Positions 11,834 to 24,821 of a stretch of 64,000 nt of DNA are shown piece by piece (position 1 is the stretch's first letter; every line of letters begins with the position of its first letter). The position numbers and the translations under genes are program-made. This stretch comes from Knoxdaviesia capensis (lineage: Eukaryota > Ascomycota > Sordariomycetes > Microascales > Gondwanamycetaceae): the NCBI GenBank assembly GCA_001510575.1, contig LNGK01000003.1, positions 921,755 through 985,754 of the forward strand, written 5' to 3'. The notes below the pieces were generated by a model that saw only the letters and a program-made list of their open reading frames with translations, ran no database searches and had not been told where the DNA came from.

Positions 11834-13674
11834 GGTAGGCAGATACCAGGGAGTGAGTGTTGATATGGGTTGCTAACCGTGTTAAGTCTGGGCGGGTAGG
11901 CGGCAAGTGACACTTGAAATGCAGCACAGAGACTGGCAAGAGAAGACGTGGACCAGAAACGAAGAAGACTTAACGATGAAAGGACAAGATATACAAGAGT
12001 GTGAACGCAAAGGTGGTATATAAAGAGCAACGGGGGTATAAACGAGAGTCTGGAATCATTAGCGACGAACCTTGCTTCGCACGCTCGTGTTGTGTTTTCA
12101 TCTGTGGTCTTTTCTCGGCTGGACGACCACGCAGCTTTATAAGTTAATATCGAAGCTTTGGCGAGACACTCTCTTCCGAGAGCCAATAATCTAACTTGTG
12201 TCTCCTTTCCCCTCTACGTGTGTGCCCACAGCAGGCCAGACTGTCTCCCCTCTGCTCCTCGGCCCCGGCCGCGCTGCTCTGCTGGCCCACACTCGACAGG
12301 CAACCAGGCCAGCACTGGCCAGGCACGAACTGGCTCGGACGCTGCACAAGAAGGCGCTGGCATTTCGAGGAGCTGCGTGGCTGCGGATGACGGATCAGAG
12401 ACCCGGGACGAGGAAATCCGTAGCTTTGCTCCGGTGGCATTTGTGCCTCTCTCTCTTTGTATTGCGCTTTCGTCTTCCCGTGGCGGTTGCAAGCTTGCGA
12501 GGCGCGGTCTGGCCCACAGCCGCTGCAGAGGGCGTGCGTCGTGACATGCCGCGGCTTATCAGGGCCAGGGACGGCCAACAAGGGGCGAGGGAGGGGGAGA
12601 GGAGGTCGAGCCGGTGGATACAGACAGGCAAACACAATCCCTTTGTCTCTCTCTGTGGTGGACGATCTGTTTAGATCTGGCAAACACCATTCCTAAATGC
12701 TCCGGGTCGCACGCATCTGGACTCAACTCAGCTCAGAGACGCCATTGAGGGCATCGTGCGAGGCCGCCTGGACGCCATGGCTCTTTACTCCCACCCCGTC
12801 TGCTCTATCTTCTGTCGTTGCTTTCTCTCCAGCTTGTTGTTTGCATGGCTGTTGGTCATCTGGCGGCATCAGCTCCGGCGGCGGGGGGGCCTCTTCAGCT
12901 GAGAACGTCCTCCTCCGTGGCCGGACACCATCGTGGCTAACCCTTCAATCTCCACGAACGGCCCCGGACGCTGGACCTGGACATACTTGATGCGATGACA
13001 GTGGAGCGGCCGGATGTGAAAAGGGTCAAAGGGGAGCAGCCAGTCCAACGTGGGCCAGTGTCTCGATGATGGCCAGGCCGGTGGCCACAGATCGGCGCGC
13101 AGAACGCCGCCTATTATTTCGCAGAGAGCGTGGTACCAAACGCCACCACATAAACGTGAATCAGTGACACGAGAGGGGACACACGCATTGAAGCGCAAAG
13201 GCCAACGAGAAAAAAGGAGACAGACGCTCTGGCCACTCCGAGGCAGGACGCACAAGCCGAAGCAAGTGACAGAGTGCCAATCACAGCAGCACCACGACAA
13301 CAATGGCAGGCGGACAGCCAGCATCGGCCACAGAGGAGACGTGTCTCACTCTTGCACTCTGCACGCACGCCCACACCGCGCAATATCAGATGAGGATCGG
13401 CGAGAGCCAACCACGGCGGCGGATTGCACTGTGGGCAGCATCTCCTGGTGATGGTTCCTTGTCGTTTGTGACTCCGGTTTCCCCTTTTCTCGTTTGTTTC
13501 TCTTTTTATTATCTTATTATTTTCTTCCTTTTCAGCTTGTCAACACAACCCGTTTATGCCCGGACCCCCAAGACCAGGATGCGGCCCCGGCGGCACAAAG
13601 CCAACAACGACGTCTGATTGCCTGGAATACGATCGTCGTGTCGGTGAGGGAGGGCCAGACGCCGCGGATGCCAG

Positions 13675-13751
13675 ATCGAGAGAGAGATAGCGAGAGAGCG
13701 AGAGAGCGAGAGAGAGAGAGCGAGAGAGAGCGAGAGAGAGAGAGCGAGAGA
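13675..13751. repeat. GA/CGAGAG purine-rich repeat
   Basis: About 77 bp of almost pure GAGAG and CGAGAG units on the + strand, a strand-asymmetric purine tract in intergenic DNA. Confidence 0.9.
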
Positions 13752-16700
13752 CGTGCGCTGGTCTGGCCGGCCACTTTGTGGCGACGTCTCTTTGTCTGCT
13801 GGTCTCGCTCACGAGACACGTTGCACGGCAGGTTTAATTAGGCGGTTTCGGATATTTGCATATTGGCAGACCAGAGCAACCGGCCATGTGAAGCCCCTTT
13901 TTGCCTTCCTCTCCTCGCCATGCTCTGCCTGCGAGGGCCAGACGAACGAGACGGCCATGGTCGCAGGAGCGAAGCGACAGTCTCCCGACGAACACTGGCT
14001 GCCGCGGCGGGGCTGGCCCTGCTGTCGGCTGCTAGTTCTGGCTCCCATCCAGACAGCAGGCTGCATGTGGGCCACGCTGTACCACCGAGTGGCTTCTGTC
14101 TGCTCTCCGGCATCGGCAGCTAGCCGTGGCTTCACGTCTGCCCAGGACTCCAAGGTCCATATCAACCGTGAGCATGCATGCATGAGGTGGCCACCTTGTT
14201 GGCAGGTTGCGAGGTGCACGTTCCCGCATGGGTCGCTGCAGCTTCTCAGACAAGCAAACAACACGCACGGCCGGCTGCAAAGGCCCTCCGTCACGGAATG
14301 CTGCGGCCTTCGTGTCTGTCAGGGTATTCCGGAGATGTGCGCTACGCGAGGTCCGACAGCGTGTGAGTGGCGAGCGGTCGAAATGGGGAGATGGTGGGTT
14401 TCTGGTCTTCCTGGCCTGCGCTGGGATGGTGGTACGCGTGCAGGGGCAACAACGCGAGGACTGACGAGGCCGAGTGCGTGTTCAACCCGAGGGTGACCCC
14501 GTAAAGGCAGATACCGACTCACATCATCCTGCTGTGTAGGGTCCAACCCAATCTCCGGATCAGGGAGGGATAGTTCCCTTCCCCCCTTCCACCACCGCGA
14601 GCTTGTCGTCGTCGTAGTCCCGGGACAGTGACGACAGCAATAGACAGCCCGGGCTGGTGTGTGTCAGGATAGAGTAAACGCACCACGGACAGTCCGGCAC
14701 TGCTCAACCCGGCCGCCAGAGACAACGGCCGCTAATACCCCGTTGTGAAAGGGAAACCGGACCCAGTTTGACCCCGATCCATCCAGCAAGAACACCCCCC
14801 ACCACGGATATCACAAGACTGTCGAGATAAGTAGCAGCACAACCGGCCACAGATACATGTGCACGCACGCATCGTGTGCTCCGACGGACTGTTGTCTCAC
14901 CTCGCCATTTCCTTTTCGGTTACCAGGTGGTATCGGGGACGTAGTTTTCACTGCCTTTTTTTCAGCAGGGAAAAGGTTTTATCGTCGGCTCCTCTGTACG
15001 TCTGCACGGGGTTTTGCCTTTGTGGTCCACCAAAAATCGACGGTGGCAAACGCCGCCACTCCACGGCGACACTTCGAGTGAGAATCCGGGTTCCGGGCTT
15101 CGGCAGATAGTCAGGCCAGGGCAGTTTGGTCCTGATGCTGGCATTCTGCAATTAGCACGACCCAGAAGAAAGGACATCCAGGCACATCGCGTGGAGCGGC
15201 AGCCAGCACCATTTGTTTGGGCTTCTGCTCGGTGCGATATCGAGGGCGGCAGAGTGGGTATTTATATCAGATGGAATGTTCATATGTAATCGTAGTCCAT
15301 TCCAGGATCTGCCGTCGAGGGGTCTGCGCTGTGAGATCATCCCATTTGGGCTGGGCTTCCTTGTCTACATGCCCGTTTTTCAAGAAACCAAGCATCCTCG
15401 TGCTAGTCTCCTTTATTCATAGTCAATCTTATACGATATTCAATAGTTCCTCCTTCGTGTATTCGGTCAAATGAAACTCTCACTTGGCTCTGGCCCTGCA
15501 TGGCCCAATCGTCCTGCATGGGTGGATCTCGAACAGTGGACAGACAGCCACTCGATAGTAACATATCAAGCGTTACCCGTAGCAAGAAGAGTGCAGTGTC
15601 TGCGTATTTTCTGTCTCGCAAGCTAACTCCGGACACGGCAAGTATATCGCGCAGTAGTGTGCTGCCGAACCCAACACCCGGCGCACATTCCAGCCATATC
15701 ACCGCCACAACCCTAAGATCATCACCGCCACAGCCCTAGCATATTCGCTGCCGTTAGGGCTGGTACCGGGGCAGATCCGGCATCTCGCCATGCAATTGAT
15801 TCCTTGACAGTTGGATTTTGCTAATCTCACGCGCAGCACGCAGTGCACTCCATACAAAAGCCCGCGGTCCCCATTAAATTGACTTTTCCCTGGTGCGGGC
15901 TTTCCATCATTCGACCTCTGATAGATGTATTGCAGGATGTACGTTTTGTTACCTGTCATTGTGGCCTCAGCGCCTTCGCGGTAGCACCAAGTACCAAGAG
16001 CCGGGAAGTGTGTGTGGATCAACGCCCGCTGGTGACAATTCCTGGTACATGATGGGAACGCGATAGACCTAGGCCCGGAACTGTGGGTGGGCAGAAAACG
16101 CAAAACCTGGACCCTGGACCCTGGATCTGACTGGACAGTTGGCTATTTGCGGCTGTGGTGAAACTCATGCAGGCTGTCGAGTCGGGCTTCCCCATCTTGT
16201 TTTGACGAAGAGACGGCCGTGGGATCGTCGGTGGTGATCACGGCCTCTGCACTTCTATGATACTTCGTCCCGAGCTGTGATGGGGAGTCGATGGCACGAA
16301 GACCGAGCCAGACTCATCCTTCCACTGTCATCAACACACAGATCCAGGACGCGCAACATCTCCAAGCCGTTACGTCGCACACTGTTGCGGCAATAAAACC
16401 ACTGGCTCGCTCCTTTACGTGGACTTTCGTTCTCTTACACGCTAGAAAGAGCCTGGAACGGGCGTAAACCCAGCACCGCTGCAACTGATAACGGGAATTG
16501 GGGCACGGATGTTCTTATCGGCGGCGGCGAGATTAGAACAGGCCACGGGAGCGCTGTGAATCCTGGAAACATCACACTCTAAAAACAGTAAATAAGTACC
16601 TAGAAGCTAAACGTCAACGAATTTGTCCGTTATACGCCGTAGCGGCCGGTGCTAACAGATGGAGAGGATCCATCGAGAAGGGAAAGGAAGAAAAAAAAGG

Positions 16701-16851
16701 CCGCAAAAGCAAGTATGGGATGGACAAAACACGCAGAAAAGGAAAGATGAGCCTCAATCTGGGGTTCACTTACATTTTCCTCTTACGCCCAATTTCCACT
16801 CTGTTCGTCTACCTTGTCGGCAGCGGTATTATCCCGCAGACAATCCGGGTC

Positions 16852-16880
16852 GTGGTGGTGGTAGTAGTAGTAGTGGTGGT
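16852..16880. repeat. GTG/GTA trinucleotide repeat
   Basis: Run of GTG and GTA triplets, about nine units, intergenic. Confidence 0.85.
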
Positions 16881-18195
16881 CGTAAATCTTTGATAAAGCC
16901 ATTTGGTCACAGATTGCCCTGTTGCGGCGATATTGGGCTTATCGGGGAGCTGAAGCGCGCCAGCACCGTATGCATTACGTAGAATGCACACATTCGCGTT
17001 TGGAGTGTGTACCACCACCGTCTTCACCACCCGGTAGAGGTGAGCGAAGGCATTTGACCCCAATGGCCGGTGTTCGTGTCTGCTGGGAGACTCAATGCGA
17101 TAATGGCGGCGAAGAAGAAACAATCAATAGTGTGCACTCCGGAGTGCTCAAGATAAGGTCGAGAGAGCATAAAACCGCCCCTGTCGGCTCTCAGCCTCGG
17201 CACGGCGTGGTGAGGGTATCACAACGACTGATTCGCCGAGTCGATCGCAGATAAAACCGCAAAAGCGAAGAGCAAGTTAAAACATCCACGTAATCGCATG
17301 AGCCGGACAGCTGGGACCCGACCGGCGATGGCCTGGAATTTTCTTCACATCGCTTTCGCCCGTTCTTCGCCATCCACCACCGAAGCGGTCCTCCTAAAAC
17401 CACCGCCGGTTCGATGCAACCTGTAGCGCGGGATTGGCTTCCGTTGCATGACAATTGCAGTTAGTCAATGCGCGCCCGCAACACCAGCCAGAAGCCACTG
17501 GAGCTATCTGGATCCCACGGCTCCTCGATAGGGGTGGAGCCGCTACACTATCCCCGCTCGCAAGGTCCGAAAAGCAGAGGTAAAAGAAAAGAAGAAAAGA
17601 GAAAACATCCGCAGACAGGCCGCTGGGCCTTGTTCCCGAACTGGGGCCAGCAGAAATCCAGTACCGGGTCCCACGCGCCCTGGCCTGTCGTTGCCGTTGA
17701 CAGCTCAGAGGGTGTAATTGGAAGCTTCTTATCTCTGCGCGCCGGGTGGGTCAGCTTGAAGGAGATAAATGAGCGAAGTCTGGGTGTTCTTAGTGCGTCC
17801 CTGGACGGCAGCGAGAGCTTTCGTGTTGCTCATATATGATGTTGGGCTGTGCCGAGATTCTGGCTCGGTGAATGTCTGGTTTTTTGTTCTTCTTCTTCCT
17901 CTCTTCGACTCTGGACTGTGCATCGCCAATCTTCGAACCCATTTGTCGTGAACATCCCGGAATTCTGAGTTGACCCGTTATACCTGAACGAGCAAAAAAA
18001 AAAAAACACAAACCCCCCTCGCTAGACTTGACCTTCGCGGAAACCGGCGCCAACCACACGGCCGGGCCCGATTAACCCCCGAAAACTTTTGTTAGGGTTC
18101 GTCGACTGTGACCCGAAAAACCAGATCCACGATTTTTCTTTTCCCTCTCCCGTTCTCGGTTGTCGCCAACCTTTCGGGCCGAGCCACAGAGCACG

Positions 18196-20146
18196 ATGAC
18201 TGAGGAAATCAAGGAAAAAGACGCCGGCGGCGTGTCGCCCGGCGACGAGAGCCACGTTCCTGAAGACCCGCGGTCCACCGTCAAGCTCAACAAAGATGGA
18301 TTCCCGCTGCAGCCGCAGCCGGTTGACGACCCGCTGGACCCTTTGACATGGTCGAGCTTCCAGAAGCACTCGATCTTGGCGATCGTCATGGCGCTGTATG
18401 TTGATTGAGCCAAGGGGTCGTCCTGAAATTCGAAGTTGCGGGCCTGGAAGATGGGAGACTAACCATTCGTGTGTTCGGCGTTCCAGGTACTTCATGTTCA
18501 CGTACATCACCACCACCACCGTCCCCTCGTTCCCCGACCTGCAAGATCAGTTCTCCCTCTCGGTCGACCAGGTCAACTGGACCGTCGCCATCCCCGCCCT
18601 GGGTCTCGCCGTCGGCCCGCTCGTCTGGTCGTCTTTGGCCGACATCGTCGGTCGCCGCTTCATCTTCCTGGTCGGCACCGTGATTGCGCTCGCGTCGACC
18701 ATTGGCGCGGCGAAGGCCCCGAACTATGGCGGATACATGGCTGCGCGTTTCTTCCAGGGTTTCGGCGTCAGCCCCGCCGCCACCGTCGGCCTGGCCATCA
18801 TCAACGACCTGTTCTTCGAGCACGAGCGCGGCCAGAAGATCGGCTTCTGGGTGCTGGCCATCGACTGCGGCCTGTACGTTGGCCCGCTGTTCGGTGGTTT
18901 CGTCAACCTGGTCAGCACCGAGTGGATCCAGTGGTTCACCGCCATCCTGTTCGGCGCCATCCTCGTCGCCGAATTCTTCTTCCTCCCCGAGACTCTGTAT
19001 CCGCGCGACTACATGCTGTCAAAGCAGCCACTGTCGTCGTCTGGAGTCATGGGCGAGAAGGACGCCGAGGCCGCCCCTGCTGCGGGTGTGCTCGAGCCCG
19101 GTGTGCCGCGCACCAAGAAGCTGCCGATCGTCAATGTCAAGCCGCTGCCGGCTTTGAAGCGTGCCAACCCGTGGGACTCGATTGTGCGGTTCGGATTGCT
19201 GTTCAAGTTTGCCGTCATTCCCATTTCCGTCGGTGTGTACTGCTTCGGCTGGTACTGGTGGGTGTTGTCGGTCATCACCATGCTGCCGGTTGCGTATGAG
19301 ACCTATTCTCCGCAAATCCAAGGGTATGTCTGATTTCTTCTTTGTTTTTGTCCCTCTTTGCCGGGACACAGTTGAAAACGCGGGTAATTCTGACTGGAAA
19401 AGCTAACCTTCCAATATCCAGACTGTTCTTCGTTGGCCTGATTGTGGGCACTCTGGTGTCGGAGATTTTCTTCTCGGGCCGCCTCAGCGATTGGCTCCTC
19501 GTCAAGCTCGCCAAGAAGAATGGCGGAAAGAAGGTCCCTGAAATGCGTCTGTGGCTCGCGTATCCTGCGGCTCTTCTCACGTCAAGTAAGTTACCCTGGC
19601 AAGAAAAAACAAAGTGGAGGGGCGGTTCCATCCGGCGGTGATAATCTTACGTACAACAAACTGACCATGCCTGTTCACCACCACTAGTCGGCCTCATTGT
19701 CTGGGGTATTAGCGTCGATCGCGGGTACCACTGGATTGTCGGCCAGATCGCCTTTGCCCTGTGTAAGTGTCGAATTCTCTGACCGCTGCCGTCTCGAACC
19801 GCTGCTAACGTTGGTGTTGTCTTTTTGTCTCGTCACAGTCGGAGCCGGTATCCAGATGGGCAACACGGCCATTTGCGCGTACATCGTCGACTGCTATCCG
19901 CTGCAGGCCATGTCGGTGGTAACCTTCTATGCCGTGTGCCTCAACCTCAGCGCCTTCGTGAACCCGTTCTTCATCGCGCCGTGGTCGGACGCGAGCGGCT
20001 TCACCTGGACCTTCGCCGCCCAGGGCATCATCACCTCGGCCTTCTGCATCCCCGCGCTCGCCCTGCTGCATAAGTTCGGCCCTGCCATCCGTGCCAAGTC
20101 CGGACAGCCCAGCTGGGTCAACCCGGAGTATGATCACGATGACTAG
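18196..20146 (+). CDS. MFS transporter (DHA1-like, multidrug/H+ antiporter type)
   Basis: Five exons (18196-18395, 18487-19323, 19422-19585, 19688-19762, 19839-20146) join in frame to 527 residues; introns are 76-102 nt with GTATGT or GTAAGT donors. The hydrophilic N-terminus of about 60 residues carries the fungal-type VDDPLDPLTWS segment. Membrane spans follow, with a motif-A-like LADIVGRRFIF loop after TM2 and an acidic/Ala-rich central loop near residues 245-275. The last half includes GISVDRGYHW and NTAICAYIVDCYP. Length and layout fit a 12-TM plasma-membrane transporter of the drug:H+ antiporter-1 or related group exporting small molecules. Substrate is unknown, and no biosynthetic gene lies beside it. 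Splice sites were chosen because all five junctions preserve frame and transmembrane continuity. Confidence 0.92.
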
Positions 20147-21004
20147 TGCGGCGTGCGTGTATTAATAGGTTGCTCTTGCTTTTGTTCGCGTTGCTTCGCT
20201 TTGCTATGGGAGTGGCCCATTTTTCGTGTTTTCTTGATACCGCAGATTACGTGATGAATCGTCTTCGTTGTTGGAATTGTGGATCTCATGGGCGTTTGGG
20301 AATCGTGCATTAGGCAGTTATATCACACCTGTTTTGTGAACGTCGTTGCAATCGTGTGGCTGATGATAATCGAGTGAAGCTTGAAATCTCCCTGGTTCCC
20401 GATATTCCATCTGGATAATCGACTTTTGTGGATTGCCCGGAACCTCTCTCCGGGCATTCTTGAATCTTGCCCTATGCAACTAATCAGTCATTACGAAGCA
20501 TTGATGCCGGTAAGCGATGCAGATAACGGGGTGTTATTCCCTACAGTGGCGGTGGCGGTGGAATACTAACGAATGTTTCTGGAAGGAGGCAGCCGAGCCT
20601 GTTTTGCACCTCCTGCACTCGAATTATGGATAAGGAAGGTGCCGACTGAGCTCCTGATCACCCGGCGAAATCCCGGCCCCACTATTCAAGGTTGCGATCC
20701 CCAGACCCACCCACCCACTACATCTCTCGGGACCGGAAGACTGTACCGGCAATCTTTATCTATCAACAACGTGTTTGTTCCGGATCACGAATTGTTTACT
20801 ACTGATACCTCAAGAAACGCGTCCCGGGGACAAGACCAGAGTTATGGGAAAACACAACAATACAAAAGGCACGTGAACCATTCGAAGTCTCTACGCCTGG
20901 AAAATGATCAAGTCTGCTTGACGGTTCTGTTGATCTCCTAGTGAGATTACTGACCTGTAGGGCGGGGATTGTCAATGTGACATCCTGGCTGGCCGGGCAG
21001 AGGA
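20147..21004. other. Intergenic region
   Basis: 3' flank of the MFS gene, followed by unremarkable DNA. No gene or notable repeat was seen. Confidence 0.5.
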
Positions 21005-21724
21005 CTAAACAGCACCCGTCGAGCCGTTTTGACCCTCGCGGCGGCGGTGCTGCGAAATGAAGTTGGAGATGTCCTGGAGCTTGACCTGCCTCATCTCGGG
21101 GGGGCCGATTCGGTAGAGCGCCAGGGCAATCTGCTGCGCCCGGCGCCCGCTCTTCGCCATATCAATAATCTCGTTGGCGAAGGGTCGGAGGACCCTCATC
21201 CGCCACGACGCGCATGTGGCCGCCTCGACCCATTCATGGTTATGGCGGGCGCACATGGAGTTACTCCGACCCCACACGGGTCCCATCCGCTGGATGATGA
21301 TCCTGTACGGACAGCCGGTCTTCCGGGTCGCTCTCTTCCGCGTGTGCTTGGCCGTGGGCGCGTTGTTGGTGTCGGGGCGAGGCGGCCGCGGGCGCCCGCC
21401 CTTCGCACACCGGTAGACGACGCGGTCAAAGTCCTGCGAGTTCGGGTACCGCAGCTGGATCGATAGTTCATAGCCGTTCTCGAAGGCATGAGATCGGACG
21501 GCTTCATCGGCCTCTCCAAATGTGGCGAACCTGGCAGATAGTGAGAAGTTGGAGCCGCACGGTCGGCTCGTGGTGGGGGGCTGCGTTGATTCCGAAGAAA
21601 TCTGCAGCGAAGCCGCGGCCGGAAGGGTCAACGTGGAGTCGGCGGGGGGCTGCGGCAGGGACGCGGGTTGCACTTCCGGGGGAAGGTTTGACGGGGCATC
21701 TAATGGGAGATGTGTCAGAGCCAC
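21005..21724 (-). CDS. FAR1/Mutator-transposase-like DNA-binding protein, start unresolved
   Basis: About 240 residues stay open on the minus strand, ending with TAG at 21005-21007. A Pro/Ser/Thr-rich start leads into a FAR1/WRKY-GCM1-type zinc-binding module: FATFGEADEAV, later YRCAKGGRP, KTGCPYRI and CARHNHEW, giving a C...C...HxH set. A helical segment (MRVLRPFANEIIDMAKSG) of the kind that follows FAR1 domains in Mutator-like (MULE) transposases comes next. No transposase catalytic region follows. There is no ATG at the 5' end: the frame starts with GTG and reaches back only to a TGA near 21800, while an ATG at about 21832 is in a different frame. It is therefore either a spliced gene with a missing first exon or a truncated, decaying transposon gene. 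An AT-rich block lies immediately upstream. Confidence 0.6.
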   Translation of the reverse strand: MALTHLPLDAPSNLPPEVQPASLPQPPADSTLTLPAAASLQISSESTQPPTTSRPCGSNFSLSARFATFGEADEAVRSHAFENGYELSIQLRYPNSQDFDRVVYRCAKGGRPRPPRPDTNNAPTAKHTRKRATRKTGCPYRIIIQRMGPVWGRSNSMCARHNHEWVEAATCASWRMRVLRPFANEIIDMAKSGRRAQQIALALYRIGPPEMRQVKLQDISNFISQHRRREGQNGSTGAV

Positions 21725-22300
21725 GAATTGAAGCTTGGGGGTAAGATTTGACAGGAGTTCTGATTGGAGCTCAGTCGGGACGCACCAGGAACCCCCTCAG
21801 GGGGGTTTGAGGAAACCTCTTGAAGAGACATATCGTTCAGACCACTACTGAAGATAACAATGAAGATGAAGGAGGAGAAATCAAGACACGTAGGAAAAGG
21901 AAAAACAAAGTCTTTTAAACTATCACGTATCTTTATGTTTATTGACCCGGAATATTATAGCTGTTCTCGAGTTTTCTTTGTTTTGTATGAACCATTTTAT
22001 AATACACTTAGTAATATACTGAGGTTTAACTCCTCTATTTACATAGAATTCAAGCTATTTACATCCTAAAGAAAGTAAACAAGGTCCAGATATCAAAGAT
22101 AAAGACAATTATCTTCTTCCTTAAGCTTAAACATAACTGTTATCCACATGAGATAGAAGATAATTAGGGTTGGGGCTTATGCTTATGGCCCGTTGTTGGA
22201 GTCAGGCTGCATCATAGTCTTGCGATCGGATTATTGCTGCTCCTAGTTGAAAATATCAGCACCAAAGAGATCCGAGCCGTACGATGAAACCTAAGAGACT
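21725..22300. other. AT-rich block, probable transposon remnant
   Basis: From about 21850 to 22200 the DNA is far more AT-rich than its surroundings, with no coding frame. It lies directly upstream of the FAR1-like ORF, so it may be the decayed remainder of the same element. A 7-bp-arm GC palindrome (AACCCCC...GGGGGTT) sits near 21783-21801. Confidence 0.45.
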
Positions 22301-22640
22301 ATGCCCCGTGGTGTGACCCTCCACCAAGTCTGCCCCCCGGAGGCTTATATAAATCCTGACAGTGAGGCGAAGAATCTCCACGAGCTGATCGTTGATATAA
22401 TCGCTCTTCATGGGCCTGATACCAAGTCTCCCAATACCGGGACGTGGAAGAAGGGATCCGAGGTCAACTGGCTGTTGATGCGCACAGGCTCCCGGCCGTT
22501 TCCGGGCACGCTCGGATTCCACCTGGGACTGGCCCAGTGACTTATTTGAGCCTTCAGATCTGGTCCAGACCAACTTTGACGAGCCCGCGAGGCTCTTGCT
22601 AGAGGGCATCAAACGCGGACCTCTGGTATCGACAGTTTGT
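22301..22640 (+). pseudogene. SesB-like hydrolase remnant 1 (NLR-type gene fragment)
   Basis: Broken frames read RGVTLHQV, then IVDIIALHGPDTKSPN and GSEVNWLL, and in another frame LFEPSDLV followed by FDEPARLLLEGIKR. The same order of blocks is found in the remnants at 23045 and 32727. This corresponds to the start of a SesB-like alpha/beta-hydrolase domain found at the N-terminus of fungal NACHT/NB-ARC proteins. The nucleophile region and everything after it are missing. At least one frameshift separates the blocks. Confidence 0.6.
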
Positions 22641-23044
22641 GTCGTTATAGACGGAGTAAAGCTTCAAGGTGCTCAGTTCTTGTAAAAAGCTGGGCTATCT
22701 CTAGACCCGCCCTTCAGCTACAAGCTCCTCCTCACTGATATTACGTGAGAGCGGTTTCCGCAAACTCTGATCAACCCATCCTCCCGGGATGCACAGCCCT
22801 ACGTGTGTCCCTCAAATGGCGAGAGTCAACATCATGACCATAAGTTCGCTTTTTTTTTTCTTTTTTTTTTCTTTTTTTTCTCCAAAAACCCCCCCTTTTT
22901 TTCTTTTACGTCCTCTGTCTATTGACACAGAACGTTTCTCCTTTAGCTTGGTTGGCTTATCCGGCCCGTGCCGTCCGTCCCTGCCGTTTTACAGCGCCCC
23001 ACTATTGAAACCCCAACGACATCTGAGTTTTTACAGAACTGCCC
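22641..23044. other. Intergenic region with T-rich tract
   Basis: Contains a poly-T/C run at about 22848-22910, which may be the promoter pyrimidine tract of the following NLR remnant. No gene seen. Confidence 0.5.
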
Positions 23045-24821
23045 ATGAACTCGGTAAACTTTACGGAGGTCTCGACGGCCGTTGTTGCGACTGTCTTTGT
23101 CATCTGGACCGTGAGATTCATTGTAGCATCAAAGAAATCCGAGGTTTTCATGAGTAGCAATCCACAAAGCCTCGCGGTGTCACCCTCCGCGAAGTCTATC
23201 CCGATAGTGCTCGGAGCACGAATTCGCGGCTAGACAACCCCGGACAGCCGATTGTGGATATCGTTGCCATTCATGACCTCGGTACACAATCCCCGGAGAC
23301 CCTGGACCTTCAAAGTCGGAGATGGCGGCGTCAATTGGCTTTCTGATCAGCACATGTTGCCAGCCGATGTCGGCCATGCGCGGATTTTCACGTGTGACTG
23401 GCGTGGTCAGTTGTTTGAGCCTTCTGAACCGAACACACGAGACGAGTACGGGAGGATCTTATGTGTCACGGAGGCAATTCGGAATCGGCCCCCGGTCTCC
23501 GAAGCCCTAGCCAGGGACGGAAGGCCGCCGATCCTGTTCATCGTGTCGTGCCTCGGAGGCCTCCAACTCATGAAGGCCCTCCAGCTGGACAAGATAGAGC
23601 CACGTACGTTCCAGCACGACACGCGAGCCATTGTGTTCTTTGCTACACCTTTCCTCGGTACCTCATTCCAGAAGGTGGCTCCTTGGGCCCAGCCGGGGTT
23701 GACTCTCTGACTAGTTTCCCGGAACCGATGATAGCGACTTCATCTCCGTTATTGCCCAGATAAAGGAGCAATTGAGTTTCATTCGGCACCTTGGCTCCGA
23801 TGCTTATATCAGAATCACCTGCTATGACCACAATGGCCTGAAGATCGAGCGACTTTCTGGCGAACGGCTTCCCATGGATGCATGCTATATCAATCCTCCC
23901 CTGGTGGAAAGGGACCTCCCAACCGCAAGTCAGAAGAAGGAAACTGGGCCGTCTCCGCTCTCAATCCAGTCCCGGCTCAACCTTTCTTCCCCTCCGACAA
24001 ACATGTGGATTTGGACGATCTCTTTGACCAGCCTCAGGAAACCACTGTGCCGCCCAGACGAACTCTCATTCGCGGGCGTGCCGGTGTTGGAAAGACCACA
24101 CAAAGAAAATCATCGACGATTTCTACCAGGATGGAGAACCCAAACTTGGCTGGCGGCCCATGTTTGACCGTGTTCTCTGGCTTCCGCTACGACGACTCGA
24201 GTCATAGGGCAGCGACCGGTACAACTCTCACGAGCTCTTCTGACAAAATACTATTCCATAGATGCGAGGACAAGCCCCGCGAAAACTTCACTGACGAGTT
24301 GTATCAATCAGTCCAAACCGGAAGAACCCTATTTCTCTTCGACGGCCTGGATGAAGCCCCTCGGGAGTGGAAGCACGGTGACACGGGCAAGTGTGATTTT
24401 CTGTCCCTCCTCTTGAATGAGAACAATGTCACTGTGACTACCCGCCCCCATGCCGTACTGCCCACTTCAGTTGAGAAGTTTGACCTGGAACTAGAGCCTT
24501 CAGTTTAGCCCTGATCAGGTGAATACTTACGTTGAAAAGGTAGAACCTGAAGGGGCTCCGTCGATCAAGCAGTTCCTCGAGTCCCAGACCCTTATTGGAG
24601 ACTTTGCCCGGATTCCCAATCTTCTAGATACACTTTCTTTCACCTGGAAGACCAGGGCCACTGGAACCACCCAGAGCAAGGAACCAGGCGATAATATGCA
24701 GGCCTCAAAGGCAATGACAGATGTATACCAGTCGGTTGAACTGGAATTGTGGACATGTCCAGCCCGCGTGATAGCACACAAGGCGGCCCAGAAGCACCTA
24801 AAAGGTTTTTTGATGTTCTAG
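23045..24821 (+). pseudogene. Decayed SesB-like hydrolase - NACHT protein (remnant 2)
   Basis: ATG at 23045 begins a short hydrophobic N-terminal segment (VSTAVVATVFVIWTVRFIVA). Then come blocks of a SesB-like hydrolase: RGVTLREVYPDSA, DIVAIHDLGTQSP, NWLSDQHMLPADVGHARIF, AIRNRPPVSEAL, SCLGG at the nucleophile elbow, and FFATPFLGTSF. A NACHT domain follows: Walker A GRAGVGKTT near 24076-24102, KKIIDDFYQDGEPKLGW in a different frame, Walker B LFLFDGLDEA near 24330-24357, and TVTTRPHAVLP. The blocks are split over at least three frames with several stops, including a frameshift around 23295-23305 and another just after Walker A. It is therefore no longer functional. The intact parent would be a signalling NTPase of the incompatibility/cell-death type. 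Confidence 0.8.

Larger units (their letters stand above)
11834..18195. other. 6.4 kb region without a recognisable gene
   Basis: Divergent upstream space of the dioxygenase gene (minus) and the MFS gene (plus). It contains a 77-bp GA/CGAGAG purine tract (13675-13751), a GGT/AGT trinucleotide tract (16852-16880), a TATATAAA at 12019-12026 and scattered A/T runs. Open frames here show no domain, splice-consistent continuation or typical third-position GC. The final ~200 bp before 18196 are the probable MFS promoter and leader. Confidence 0.5.

Noticed and set aside
15403..16103. Two adjacent minus-strand frames that looked like possible exons
   Set aside because: No consistent splice junction joins them and neither shows a recognisable motif.
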